Below, in pieces: positions 12,901-24,042 of a stretch of 64,000 nucleotides of DNA (its first letter is position 1; every line of letters begins with the position of its first letter). The position numbers and the translations under genes are program-made. Source of the DNA: Panonychus citri. Lineage: Eukaryota > Arthropoda > Arachnida > Trombidiformes > Tetranychidae. The stretch is from positions 2,418,001-2,482,000 of the forward strand of contig NW_026515545.1 in the NCBI RefSeq assembly GCF_014898815.1, given 5' to 3'. The notes beneath the pieces were generated by a model. The model was not told the DNA's origin and made no database searches. It saw only the letters and a program-made list of their open reading frames with translations.

Positions 12901-14675
12901 TTGCGAAAGTGCCTTTCCTTTGGTTCGCTATCACGGCTTCAGCGGGAATCCTTTGGTTCACAACGCTCATTACAAGTAACATGTGGCTCGCAGTTTGGGC
13001 TGATGTAGCTGAAAATGAACCTAATCCATGGGGACGATATATGATCTTCTCATTGATCACTTTAGCACAGGGTTTCGGAGTGATTGCCACCATGATTGGA
13101 TCTAATATGGCCTCAGTTCATTCGTGCCGAGGACTTCACAAAGATTTATCTTCGGGTATTCTATTGTCACCATTAAGTTTCTTTGAGAAAACACCAATTG
13201 GTCGTATTCTAAATCGATTCTCTCGAGACATGGATGTTATCGATATGTGGATTCGTTTAGTTATCTGCTGTTTAATCATCGCTGCAATCGACACATTCGG
13301 AGCTCTTTGCAATATCGCAATTCAAGCACCAGTTTTCATTATTGTTATGATTCCACTTGGAGCCGTTTTCAGTATTTTCCCTCGTGTTTATATGCCCGCA
13401 ACTCGACAATTAAAAAGACTTGACTCAACCACACGATCTCCAATCTATTCTTATATTGGTGAATCTGTTTCGGGAATTGTGACAATTCGAGCCTATGGAG
13501 TTCAAAATCGTTTCATTAATGAATTTTTCCATCGAATTGATACCAATCAGAATACCGCTTATCTATCGGTTATGTCAATTCTTTGGAGACAAATGATTCT
13601 TGGTATTTTGGAAGTTTATTACTCTTTTTGGTCGCCATTTTCGGAATCATTTCGAAAGGTTCGATTGGACCTGGTGACATTGGTCTTATGTTGGTCGCTG
13701 CTCAACGAGTTACCGAATCATCGATTATGTGTCTTGATTTTATCGCTGAACTTGAAGTAAATATTGTTTGCGTTGAACGTATAGCTGAATACTCAGCATT
13801 AACCCCTGAAGGTGAAAGATTCAAAGGTAAATGTGACCCTGGTCCTAATTGGCCTACACAAGGAGCAATCCGATTCGACAATTATTCAACTCGATATCGA
13901 CCCGAGTTGGACAAGGTTCTTTCTGACATTGACTGTAGCATTGGTTCAGGGGAGAAAATTGGTATCGTTGGAAGGACTGGAGCGGGAAAATCGACAATTT
14001 CATTGGCCCTTTTCAGAATTTTGAAAGCGTTCGAAGGAGGAATTCTAATTGACAACTGTAATGTAGACGATCTTGGTCTACATACACTTCGAAGCCGTTT
14101 GGCTATAATTCCACAAGATCCCGTTATCTTTTGTGGCTCATTACGTTTCAATCTCGATCCTTTCGATAAATACAGTGACGATGAAATTTGGGCTTGCCTT
14201 GAACTTTCCCATCTGAAGAAATACTTTGAACAATCAGGAGCTGGTCTCGAGTTCTTAGCCACTGAAGGTGGTAAAAATTTAAGCCTCGGGCAAAGGCAGT
14301 TGATCTGTTTAACTCGAGCGCTTCTTAAAAAGTCCAAAGTTCTTGGTAAGTCTAAAAATAATCTCGATATTATTTTAAAATAAAATAAAATATTCTAATT
14401 CTGTTTTCTTATTTTGATCAGTTCTCGATGAAGCAACAGCAGCCATTGATATGGAAACTGATGCTTTGGTACAAGAAACTATTCGAAGTCAATTCTCTGA
14501 TTGTACAATACTGACCATTGCCCATCGATTAAACACCATAATGGATTCTGATCGTATTCTAGTTCTCGATGCTGGTAAAATCGCTGAATTTGATTCACCA
14601 ATGAATCTAATGAGAAACAAACTCTCATATTTCCACAGTTTGGCAAAAGAAGCTGGACTTTTACCCAAAAGTTAA
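9931..14675 (+). CDS. ABC transporter, subfamily C (MRP-type full transporter)
   Basis: Four exons: 9931-10287, 10374-10960, 11086-14345 and 14422-14675, all GT-AG. The repaired frame would be about 1,486 residues, normal for an ABCC full transporter. Order: hydrophobic N-terminal TMD0 in exons 1-2; TMD1; NBD1 with Walker A GSVGSGKSS (about 12150-12175), LSGGQKQRVSIARA signature and FLFDDPLSAVD Walker B; a charged linker; TMD2; NBD2 with Walker A GRTGAGKST, signature LSLGQRQL, Walker B LVLDEATAAID and the H-loop IAHRLNT. Such pumps export drugs, glutathione and glucuronide or glucoside conjugates across the plasma membrane. Three frame breaks occur in exon 3, each needing one added base: near 12250 (ISQQPWCQHMTMRDN continues after IDGASEIAF), near 12741 (start of the Lys/Glu linker), and near 13610 (LGIL to GSLLLFLVAIF). 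Domains remain fully conserved on both sides of each break, which favours sequence error over decay. Head to head with the UGT. Confidence 0.95.
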
Positions 14676-15293
14676 CTGACCAATAGTTTTTATTTTCCAT
14701 TTTAATTTCAATTGAAAATGTTCTCAATCTATTATTGGCATTTATTCAATTTTTAATTGATCAATTTAATTGTTAATTAGCTTTTAATTAGCTTCACCAT
14801 TGTGTCTTTGAGCTTAAATCTCGCTTGTATTTACCTGAGCCCCAAACTCATTGTGCCTAAAACAAAATGTTTCCTAACAATCAAAATTAATTATTCACAA
14901 TTTACAAATCAAATATAATCGCATCAAAATTTTACTAATTAAGAGTTAAACTAATTATATAAATGTTTTTTTTTTAAATATTAGCAATTAAACTCTGTGC
15001 CATAATCAGTTTTATCTCCTGTCATTGTAACCAAAACAATCAAATTAAATTGTTTCAACTGTTAACTTTGTTTTAATTTTCATTTTATTAATCAAATTCA
15101 GTGAATTTACAATTAACTTTCATAATAATAATAATGTTGAAGGTGAAAAAATAATTCAACACAATTGTAACAAAGAGTTACTTTAATTGTGATGGATACA
15201 GTAATGAAATGATTATGATTAAGGTGATTGCTTGTTGATTGGTAAATTGTTTGAATCATTTTTTGTTTTGTTTTGGTGATTTAATTGTTTCAA
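14676..15293. other. Convergent intergenic region
   Basis: AT-rich 3' flanks of the ABCC gene (+) and the Tyr/Gln-rich secreted protein gene (-). Nothing else recognised. Confidence 0.5.
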
Positions 15294-15934
15294 TCAATAT
15301 GATTTCAGTTTAATCTGAGTGTTTACTTTGCTCGGAGCAACGGGAACCTGAACATTGGGCTGAAATGTTGAATAAGGCCAACTTTTTGAATAGCCAGTGG
15401 TCATCGGAGATTCAAGGGAATTGTAGTAATTTGGGAAATAACTTGGACGATTAGATCCATAGTATTGTTGTTGACCTATTGAAGCAATTAAAATATTTAT
15501 ATATAACAATAAGAGCAACAATCAAAGAGATGATTATTGTTAATCAAGGTGAATTAATTGATTACCTGACATCATGAAGGGTTTAAATTGTTGATACGAA
15601 TTGTAGTAAGGATAAGGTTCCATTGTATCCATCATTGATTGATAAGTTGATTGATAATAAGGTCGAGTTAATTGTTGATAAGCACAATTATTAAAAGGCA
15701 TATGTGATTGTTGGACACTATTGTAATTGTAACTGTCACAATTAGTTTGTCTCCATCTAAATGGATTGAAGAAACACTCAGAAACCATGATTGGAATGAA
15801 AAGAAATGATAGAAACTGTTGAGAAAAAAAAGAAAACAACAATTAATTAGAATGATACAAGTTAATCTGTTAATTGTTCATTGATTAATCTTTAAATTAA
15901 TTTAAGTTAATCATGTTACCTTTTTTAATCCCAT
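15294..15934 (-). CDS. Small secreted Tyr/Gln/Pro-rich protein, unknown function
   Basis: Three exons, 15920-15934 (15 bp, MGLKK), 15566-15815 and 15294-15475, join in frame with GT-AG introns to give 148 residues. The start was chosen because the 15 bp exon joined to exon 2 creates a classic signal peptide (MGLKK then FLSFLFIPIMVSECFF), which exon 2 alone lacks. The mature part is rich in Tyr, Gln, Asn, Ser and Pro (QSTYQSMM, YPYYNSYQQF, QQQYYGSNRPSYFPNYY), with only two more Cys (in TNCDSY and NNCAYQ), and ends in a Val/Pro/Lys tail. The composition resembles structural extracellular proteins such as cuticle, silk-associated or eggshell components, but no known domain was recognised and the role is not assigned. 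Confidence 0.72.
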
Positions 15935-17066
15935 TGTATTTAATTGTCACAAGAAAAAATTGAAAGTTATTGATCTGATAGGAACAAGAATCAAAAGTTA
16001 ACTGAGTCTAATTAGTCCGATGAACGTTGATTAAATTACCTTTTTAAATATAATCAATTGATTGTTAGTTTGGGTGGTTTTAGGTTGTGAGTCTTTAAAT
16101 ATAAGTTTAATTGTGTAAACAATTAAACCATAATTATGTTAATAGAATAATAATTTTCTTCTCAAGTTTGGACAAACAATTAAATGATTATGAACTGTTT
16201 TCAAGCAGCAACAAGTAGCTAAACTCAGATGACCTTAATTGTTGGGTAAATGAATACCGAGAAATACAACAATTTGTTAAATTGTTGATGAAAAATACAA
16301 AATATGAAGACAGAGACAATTAATCAAAATAACAACAATCAATGATTAAAACTTTCTCTCTCTCTCTCTATAACAATAAGCTGATTTATTTATAAATTTC
16401 TTTGAGGTAAAATTCATCAAGTTGTCGTTAAGAGAAATGATCAAAAATCAACAACAATTAGCGTAAATTTTACCCCATAGTTTAAACTCAATTGTTTAGA
16501 CCTAAAAATATATATAAACTTAATTGACCGGAATTGTTGAATATTGTTTACCTGATAATGTTTATCTTACCTGGGCGGTAGTTAAATACAAGAAATTGTA
16601 ATATATTAATTGTAATAACAAGTTTACCCATTTTCATTGGGTTTTTTTTATTGTTGTTGTTGTGATTGTTTCACTTATTATCAAATTGAGCCTTAATTGT
16701 TGTTGTTTTATCAGATTCACTTGAAAAGAAAAACAGAAAAGTTTTAAATGTTTCCAGGGTGAAATCAATCGTTTACCATGTTGTTAAAGTTGATTATTTG
16801 ATGAACAGATTAGACCAATTTTACTGGATTAAGGGCACTTTTAAATTGAATTGATTAGTTGATTGTCCACCAGTAGGTAATAAAGTAGATTGTTGTATAA
16901 AAAAAAAAGTATCAGGGTAAACACATTAGGTCAACACCAGGTATTTCTGTCAAATTCATTTCTAAATTTCTATTGATTGATTATTACAATACAATCTAAA
17001 TGGTTAATATCCTTTCCTCTTCTGGTTAATCCGGTGTATTGATTGTTGATTTCCTCATCTTCTCGA
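15935..17066. other. Intergenic, AT-rich
   Basis: 5' flank of the Tyr/Gln-rich gene and 3' flank of the coiled-coil gene. A short CT run is present near 16350-16370. No coding features seen. Confidence 0.5.
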
Positions 17067-17474
17067 TTAATTCCTTTTGTTGAACTTTAATGAATTGGCT
17101 TTTTTATCCATTGATTCAATTCTCCTTTCTAAAGCTTTGATTCGATTTGTTTCAATCTTATTTTTCATCTCAATCTGGTCAATACAAGATTGAATCTGAT
17201 CAATATCACATTTCAATCTACTGTTGGTCTCCTTTGCTTCAATTAAACGACCATCAATATCTTGTTCAGTTGTGTTTTCCATTGTATTAGCACACTTTTC
17301 CATATCTATTTGAACCAAATTGAACTGATTAACAGCCTTATTGTAATCATCTTCATCCTTTTCAATTTGTAAACCAAGATCAGTATTTGTCTTGACCAAA
17401 TCACTAATCCTTTCAGCCAACATTTTCACTTTCATTTTGAAAAAATTAATTTCATCTTTTAAATTCATTTCCAA
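17067..17474 (-). CDS. Small coiled-coil protein, unknown function
   Basis: A single uninterrupted frame of 135 residues with strong heptad-like spacing of Leu, Ile and Met between charged residues throughout (for example MKVKMLAERISDLV, NRIKALERRIESMDKK). There is no signal peptide, membrane segment or zinc motif. The composition (Lys, Glu, Asp, Asn, Ile) differs from random frames in this AT-rich DNA, which supports a real gene. Small all-helical proteins of this size occur in kinetochore, centrosomal and vesicle-tethering complexes, but the sequence does not allow a family name. A TTTCGCGC element and a CCAAT box lie about 180-205 bp upstream. It could also be the last exon of a longer gene, although no convincing upstream exon was found. 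Confidence 0.6.
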   Translation of the reverse strand: MEMNLKDEINFFKMKVKMLAERISDLVKTNTDLGLQIEKDEDDYNKAVNQFNLVQIDMEKCANTMENTTEQDIDGRLIEAKETNSRLKCDIDQIQSCIDQIEMKNKIETNRIKALERRIESMDKKANSLKFNKRN

Positions 17475-18349
17475 CTCTTGATTAACTATCCAAGTGTTTA
17501 CCAGATGATTCCTTGAGTATTCACAATCAACAGGGAAGAAAAAATTTTCAAAAACTAATCACAATTAAACTAAACAATTGCGAAAATAAATTCTAAATAA
17601 ACGATCAATGGCTTTTTGTTGACGAAAAAAATTCTATTCTTTTTCATTTGAATTTCGCGCTTTTCTCTCTTTTAGCCAATCACGTTAATCGTAAAGGGGA
17701 TGAATTTTATTCTTTAGTTTTTTCCTGGAATAATTTTCCATCCATAAAGATAATTAAATTTTAATCGTTAATTAATTTTCATTGTGATGGAATTACCAAT
17801 TAAATTATCAAACAGGATATTAAAGAGAATCATAAATCTATTATTAATAATTGGAGGCTCGTCTCAATTGAATCAATTGTTTCAAATGTTGATTGCGATG
17901 ATGAGGAAACTTTAATTATGGAAACAATTGTTTAATCACAATTAAAATTAACTATGTAATTGTCAAGACTTTTTCTACATCTGTTAATTGTAGATTCTCA
18001 TTTTTATAGCAACAGCAATTATCAAGATGATTGTCGTCATTGAGATGTTGATTATATTTATATATATGTTTCTAATTGTGGTTGAATAAATTTTGATTGA
18101 CAAAACAATAAAAAAACAAATCATTAATTGTTACCAATGAGTGTTGATTTAGGGCAATTATATTAAATTGCTGAGGGAATCATTGATTAACTGTAGATTT
18201 GTTGAAAATTAACCTTGGTTAAACTTAAATTATTTCCAATGAAATAATGTATAACATAAATTGAGAGTTTGATTGATTTGCTTATTTTATTTTCAAAGTT
18301 AATTGATGATCATGATAATTGATTACAATTAGTTGACAATCAGCGATTA
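17475..18349. other. Intergenic with E2F-like and CCAAT elements
   Basis: 5' flank of the coiled-coil gene. TTTCGCGC at 17653-17660 matches the E2F consensus, and CCAAT is at 17676-17680. The rest up to the RNase T2 stop codon is AT-rich with no coding features. Confidence 0.45.
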
Positions 18350-19111
18350 TTAGTTAGCTGGAATAATAACAATTTTTCCAGTTTTCGATCTGCATGATTT
18401 AGTTTCAGCTGGACAATCGACTGGTTTTAAACTTTCTGGATCATAACAGAATCGGATCTCGGTCATTAAAGGTAATCCCGAACCTGAGCCGTTACAAGCG
18501 ATCTGAGGTCGTTTGGTGAATCCTTTTCTTAAAGCTTCTCGAACAGTTTCAAGAGCAACACCCGATTCACTTGGTTTAATTCCAGACTCGGATAACCATG
18601 AAGATAATTTCAATTCTTCGAACAAATCGAGAGTTCGATTGAAATAGTTAAATTGTCCAACGAGAGCGGAGAATTTGGCACAAGTTCCATGTTTCTTCCA
18701 TTCGTGGATCCAGAAACTCCATGAATCTTGGTCGTATAACGATCGCCAGTGAGCCTGAATTTGGATAAAATGACAAGAGATCAAATTAATTATCGAAATA
18801 TTGGAAAAACAAAACAATCAACTTACATCCATTTTACTTCTGATTGGATCGAGAACTCCTTTGTTCAAGTATTGTTGATAGCAGCAGAATTGTGGGTACG
18901 AATTGTCGGCGTAATTAGGCCACATTCCGTGGATGGTGAATTCGTTACCATATTTAACACATTTACGATCAGAATTGGCGCAAATACCGGGTGCCCATTG
19001 AACGGACAAAAGGGCAATGTCAAAGGCTTTATCCTTTTGACAAGAATCGGATGCTGATAAAACACCAGAGGCAAAAGTGACAACAATTAAACAGATAGAA
19101 AAGTAATTCAT
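18350..19111 (-). CDS. Secreted ribonuclease T2
   Basis: Two exons, 18827-19111 and 18350-18754, GT-AG, give 229 residues. A signal peptide is visible at about residues 1-19 (MNYFSICLIVVTFASGVLS). Both conserved active-site blocks of the RNase T2 family are present: CAS I as FTIHGMWPNY and CAS II as WIHEWKKHGTC, including the two catalytic His and the Glu/Lys of the second block. Family Cys are present, including CCYQQ and the C-terminal CYDPESLKPVDC, with a further CPAETKSC. The length is normal for the family. T2 enzymes cleave single-stranded RNA through 2',3'-cyclic phosphates at acidic pH in lysosomes or outside the cell, so a digestive, lysosomal or secreted role is expected. Frame intact. 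Confidence 0.95.
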
Positions 19112-19870
19112 GATTTAATCCTTTCGTTACAATTTAACTGAAAGGTAAGAAAGATGAGAAAACAATGAACTAAATTAAGTTAATCATTTAGATTTAAATA
19201 GTAATCAACTTTTCGCGATTTTTTTCTCTCCTCTGTTTCTAATTGAATTGTTGATTAGTTTCATTTCCAAATTCAATCACGATTATCATTCTCATTGTTA
19301 TCAACTCATCTCACTTTTCATCATCGTGATGATGAGCAGATGATGACGGAAGATTATTGTTGAACCATCATAAACATTTGTTAATCAATTTTGATTAGAT
19401 AACTTGATTACATTTCGTGTACAATTTATTTCTCTGTTTAATTGTTTCAATTCAATTGGATCCTTGGATTGGCCCTTCTTCTGGTTTCAGGCAATCATGA
19501 TAATTAGAAAGAAACTTCATCTCATCAAAGTTAATTGTTAAAGGATTGTAAATCATTTCTGATCCTCATGATCCTCAGGTAAATGATTTCTGTTTAAATT
19601 TGCAATCACAGTTGTATAATTTAGTTTGCAACTCTTTCAATTAAACTAATACAATTATTTGTAATATAAACATTTGAAAATTAGTCTTAAAATTAGACCA
19701 TAACGATTGGGAAAATAATACAATATGGAAACGAAATAAAAATTGGTTTGGTAAAGCAGAAAATAAAAGCTATATGATGATTAGAAATTTAGACGATGAT
19801 TAATTGTGTGTGTATATATGTGATTGGTGATTATAATACGATGATAATGATGATGATTTGATGATGGAAA
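19112..19870. other. Intergenic, RNase T2 5' flank
   Basis: Includes a TTTTCGCGA element about 100 bp upstream of the RNase start (19210-19218) and a short ATC/GAT-rich stretch near 19320-19345. No gene recognised. Confidence 0.45.
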
Positions 19871-20944
19871 TTAACGATCATTGGTGAAAAAGGTGAAGAT
19901 ACTTGAACATTGGGGACAAGAATTGTTCTTTTCGTGAGATTGACTTGCAATCTCTGAGAAACCGCATTTTAAACATTCAAATTTCCGTTTTCCTTGTGAC
20001 AATTGTTTCGCTCTACGATTAATTGCTGGTTGAACAAATTGCTCCTTAAACAGTTTGAATGAAGATTGATTTTCAAACGAGTATCGAGCCTCTTTTTTAC
20101 TTTGAACCCGCGAATCGAATGATAATTTTATCTCCAAACTTTTACTACCATTATCCGGGAAAATAGCATTTGTAATCACTCCTAAATCATGATTAATCCA
20201 AACATCTCCGGTAACACTGTCCTTCTCATGGATAATATTATCTTTGACAAAAAGGAAAACCGTTTTACCCTCTTTATTTTCCACCAGGTACATATCATCA
20301 GGATTCTCAACGTCCTCTTTGGTCCACCAAGCATTTTGAATTTTCCTTTCACCTGATAATTTATTATCAATCGAATCACTTTTACCCTGTTGAACAAGTC
20401 TAACACTGGGAAGCTTTTCAACATATCTGTAAATTTTATCTAGATTAGATTTTTCAATCTCTCTCTTTGGTAATCCTTCTTGCTGGTAAGATGAGACTAG
20501 TTTATCTTGACGGTTAATTGCAGGTTGAATAAATCGATCCTTAAAAAGGTTAAATGATTGAACATCTTCAAATGTGTAACTCGCTTCAGGTTTACTTTCA
20601 ACTCGAGAGTCAAAGGTTAATTTTATCTCTAGACAATCGGTTGATGATTTTCCGCCTTCTTCTTCACCTGGTAGAATTAAATTTGTAATTACTCCTAAAT
20701 CATGGATAATGTAAACATCACCGGTAACACAATCTTTCTCGTGAATTTTGTTATCCTTGACCAATAAGAAAACCGTTTGTCCATCTTTGTTTTCCACTAG
20801 GAACATATCTTCAGGATTATCGGTGTCTTCATCTGTCCACCATGTACCCGATTCATTGTTTCTCTCAGGTGTTACTTCATTGTCCAAATCAAGGCGAGAT
20901 AGTGAGGCTAAAGTTTTCTCTTCCATTGAGAGAGAAAAGAACAA
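19871..20944 (-). CDS. Tandem-duplicated-domain protein with C-terminal zinc ribbon, unknown function
   Basis: One exon, 357 residues (or 351 from the second Met, MEEK). Two copies of a domain of about 110 residues, at roughly 35-148 and 206-313, are strongly similar. Both run WWT.ED..NP.DM.LVENK.G.TVFL.VKDN.IHEKD.VTGDV, then HDLGVITN, then LEIKL.FDSRV.SK.EA.Y.FE, then F.LFK..F.QPAINR. A Ser/Lys linker separates them. The C-terminus has C-x2-C-x15-C-x2-C (ECLKCG to CPQCSS), a zinc ribbon. The alternating hydrophobic pattern and the closing helix (F.LFK..F) resemble a PH-like fold, which is only a suggestion. There is no signal peptide, so it is probably intracellular. No named family assigned. 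Confidence 0.8.
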   Translation of the reverse strand: MFFSLSMEEKTLASLSRLDLDNEVTPERNNESGTWWTDEDTDNPEDMFLVENKDGQTVFLLVKDNKIHEKDCVTGDVYIIHDLGVITNLILPGEEEGGKSSTDCLEIKLTFDSRVESKPEASYTFEDVQSFNLFKDRFIQPAINRQDKLVSSYQQEGLPKREIEKSNLDKIYRYVEKLPSVRLVQQGKSDSIDNKLSGERKIQNAWWTKEDVENPDDMYLVENKEGKTVFLFVKDNIIHEKDSVTGDVWINHDLGVITNAIFPDNGSKSLEIKLSFDSRVQSKKEARYSFENQSSFKLFKEQFVQPAINRRAKQLSQGKRKFECLKCGFSEIASQSHEKNNSCPQCSSIFTFFTNDR

Positions 20945-21633
20945 AAATTATTTATATATAACGAAAAAGAGAGAGAGAGTGAGAGAGAAAAATGAAAGAC
21001 AAGAACAAGGAAAACAAAATGTAAACAAAAATTTTGGAAATTAAAAGTCGGCTGATCAATCGATTAGCCGAAAAACTTTCAGCTAACAACAAGTTGATTA
21101 GAATTCGTTTCCATTTTTACCGCGAAATTTAAATATTTACGATTATTAATGAAAAGAGAAACAACAATTAAAGAAACAATTTAAATGTGTAATTATTTTT
21201 ATTTGTGGAAAATTTTTTTAACAAACTATCACAGAGTTGAATTGTTTAACAATTTAAAGTTGATTGACTTGACTAGACAAAAAAAATTAGTCTAAATTGT
21301 CATGAAAATCAATTCAAATGTTTACCCGTTTGACTTTTTTTTTTGTTGATATAAATGGAAAGTTAGTTAATTTGTCCATAATTTAAAAAAATTAAACACA
21401 AATGGAGCATATAGATTATATGGTAAGAAAATGTGTTAAAATTAGTTAATTGTAAGCTCAGAGTGTGCTCAAAATGTAGTCGTCTCTCCACTTATCGTAA
21501 CCATACTTATTAATTAATAATCAAAGGCCTGAGGCTAATGTTAATCCCTTTTCTCATCTCTAATTATCACATCAAGTGTAAAGGGATTAACATAAGAGAT
21601 TTGCCAAATAATTAATACGAGAAAAAAAACACA
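20945..21633. other. Intergenic with two inverted repeats near the MFS 3' end
   Basis: 5' flank of the tandem-domain gene (GA-rich near 20965-20985, and a TTTCGCGG element on the minus strand at about 21119-21127) and 3' flank of the MFS gene. Perfect 14 bp inverted repeats (21538-21551 and 21580-21593, core ATGTTAATCCCTTT) lie inside a 12 bp pair (21482-21493 and 21655-21666, GTCTCTCCACTT). Confidence 0.5.
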
Positions 21634-24042
21634 CTATGAATAAAAGATTGTGACAAGTGGAGAGACTGTACTTCGTTTGGCCGATTGATTTTTCTGCTTT
21701 TCCAAGTATCGTCGTTTCCAGAGATCAGTTAAAAGTAGAAGGACAAATAATATGATAATTGAAATGTTACATATTAATATGTAAAGTATAAATATGAATG
21801 GATGAGTATCAAGTGAAGCACCAACAATATAAGGTCCGGTTGTTGAGAGAATGGTACTTGAAAATGATAATATACCGGCGATCGTATTGGTAACGGTGGT
21901 CCTTTCCTCAATATAAGTATAGATTGACGATCCCACTGGTGCAAATCCAATCGATAATATAATCGCTCCAGCCCATAGTCCAGAGACTGTTGACCCGGAG
22001 AGGACTAAAATGATAACACCGAAAAGAGTTACAATTGTTGAGGTAGCAATGATTGTTCCCGATTTTATGTAGATTGAGATGAAAATTGATATAAATCGTG
22101 AAGCTAATTGTACAAAACCGGTTAACGAAACAAGGTAACTGGCATCAGATTTGTCCATTTTGGTTGGACCTTGAACAGCATAAGTATGAAGGAAATTGAA
22201 AAAATCTAAATCAAGTCCAACTTGAAAATTCATCATCAGAGCAGCGAGAAGGACAATTGCGACATAATAACCTTTAGGTAAACTTTTTGGTAACAAGGAA
22301 GAGTTTTCTTGTTTAATTGAACGTTTATCACCAGTAAATGATTGTGAATGTGATGATTTTTGCCGATCACTTGTTGATCCATATTCTTTTAGATGATCTT
22401 CTTTTGATTTAGAAAATGATGATGAAATTGAGGGACGATTGTCATCAATATTATCATTTGTGTGTTGATTATTGTAGAAACATGAAAACAATAGGACGAG
22501 AAAACCAACACCCGCTGTAAGAATACCAATTATATTATATGGTATTTGAATGGAGGTTTTTGTATGTTTGGTTACGATTGTTTCATTTCCATTGATTATT
22601 GTTTGATCACTTGAAAGGAAGGGCCGAGTAATTAGTGGGGCTAAAGTTTGTCCAATAGCCCAGAAACCGCCCATTGCTTGGAGATAGGGATTGGCGTTTT
22701 CTTTATAAATCTCAAGTATCCAAACATAAGAGGCAATATCAATTCCAGTAGTTGCTAAGCCAGCAAGTGAATTGAAAATGATGAACATCACCATTGTATT
22801 AGATGAAGCGGTGAAACAAGTTCCTAGTCCAAAGAGGGCCAATGCCAGAGCATATTGAAACTCTCGGTTAAAAGACGTGAATGACCAGGAAACTAAATTA
22901 AAAAGAAAGAGATGATTAATAACTAGAAGTAAAATCCATCCAAAAATCAATTGTTCCGATTGAAACAATCTATAAATCAACTAATCCATTTTAAATCTTT
23001 GAGAGTTTGCATCTAATTATCGAAGGGATTTCAGCGTCCTTTCGTTTGATATGGAAATTATTAGTATAGTGGGTGACAAAATTTTCTGTAGTTTATTGAT
23101 TATAAATGAAAAGAGAAATCATTTCGAGTTTACTTTTCTATTTTAAATAGTCAATGAAGAAGTTTTCATTTTTAATCAATAAACTACGGAAAATTTTGTC
23201 ACCCACCATAGATTATCAATTGATCATGTCATGATCATCATACGGATTAAGAGATCTTGTTAATCTCTTATAATTAACAAGAAGTTCGTTGTTGATTATG
23301 AAATAAAATTCTGAGAGCAACTCATCATCATAGGGAATGATGATTATCTCTATGACTAGTTTCATCTCAATAGTTATCAAGAGTCACAAGAATTACATAA
23401 AATTCTCTGAATATCTCTAATTGTTGAGAATTATTAGTGATTCTTACTTGAATGAAGATTAACAATTAAGATAAATGGTGAAAGAAAATTAATCTAGTAA
23501 AGTGTTGAAATTCAATGTAAAAAAAAGTTCATTAACCACTTAAAGTAATTTATATTTTTTTGCGCCAAAACTACTTAGCAACAAGCAAATTTCTTCAAAA
23601 TTTTGATAACAATCAGACTTGGAAGAAAAACTTCAAGAGAACATGAAATTATCTAATCAAATCTAAATCTTATAGATAAACAAATTTCCAATGACCACCA
23701 AACAGTAGCCCATAAGTGGACACAATTGACTTACACAATGGAGCTCCAATACAATGGAAAACAGCTCTGAGTAAAAGTCCATAAGAAACAGATTGAACAT
23801 CGGCGTTTAAAATTTCAGTTAAATCGATTATAGTTGTATTCATGAGCGAGGAACCGATACCCTGAATAAAAAAACCAGAATCAGAATCAGAATTAGAAAC
23901 AGAAGGAAAAAAACCAATTCTAAACCAAGAACCAAAAGGTAAACAAAGGGTAAAAAAAAACGGTTTGGTTACTCACATAGACAAAATAAGCCAAACAGAC
24001 GATGCCTGTGGCTACTTTTTCGCGTTTCAATGATTTGGCCAT
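21634..24042 (-). CDS. Major facilitator superfamily transporter
   Basis: Three exons: 23977-24042 (ATG, MAKSLKREKVATGIVCLAYFVY), about 23737-23861 (GIGSSLMNTTIIDLTEIL) and 21634 to about 22969. They give about 508 residues. The exon 2/3 junction is less certain: the donor at 23736 with the acceptor ending at 22970 keeps frame; other nearby sites do not. About twelve hydrophobic segments are visible in two blocks of six, separated by a hydrophilic Ser/Asp/Lys-rich loop (around SSSFSKSKEDHLKEYG). The pattern and the opening resemble the MFSD4 / sodium-dependent glucose transporter 1 branch of MFS, but the substrate cannot be told from sequence. Gly and Asn residues with an acidic residue in membrane segments (FQVGLDLDFF) may belong to the substrate path. 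The intron between exons 2 and 3 contains a hairpin transposon (23065-23210). Confidence 0.85.
23065..23210. mobile_element. MITE-like hairpin element, possibly Tc1/mariner-derived
   Basis: Two arms of about 48 bp, 23065-23112 and 23163-23210, are inverted repeats with only a few mismatches and enclose a 50 bp loop. Arm ends read TATAGTGGGTGAC and TATGGTGGGTGAC, followed by AAAATTTTC. TA at both tips and a GGGTGAC-type terminus fit a non-autonomous TA-target element of the Tc1/mariner superfamily. There is no coding capacity. It lies within the second intron of the MFS gene. Confidence 0.65.

Noticed and set aside
12250..13611. Programmed ribosomal frameshifting in the ABCC gene
   Set aside because: No slippery heptamer is present at the three sites, three events in one gene is implausible, and the same deletion type occurs in two unrelated genes.
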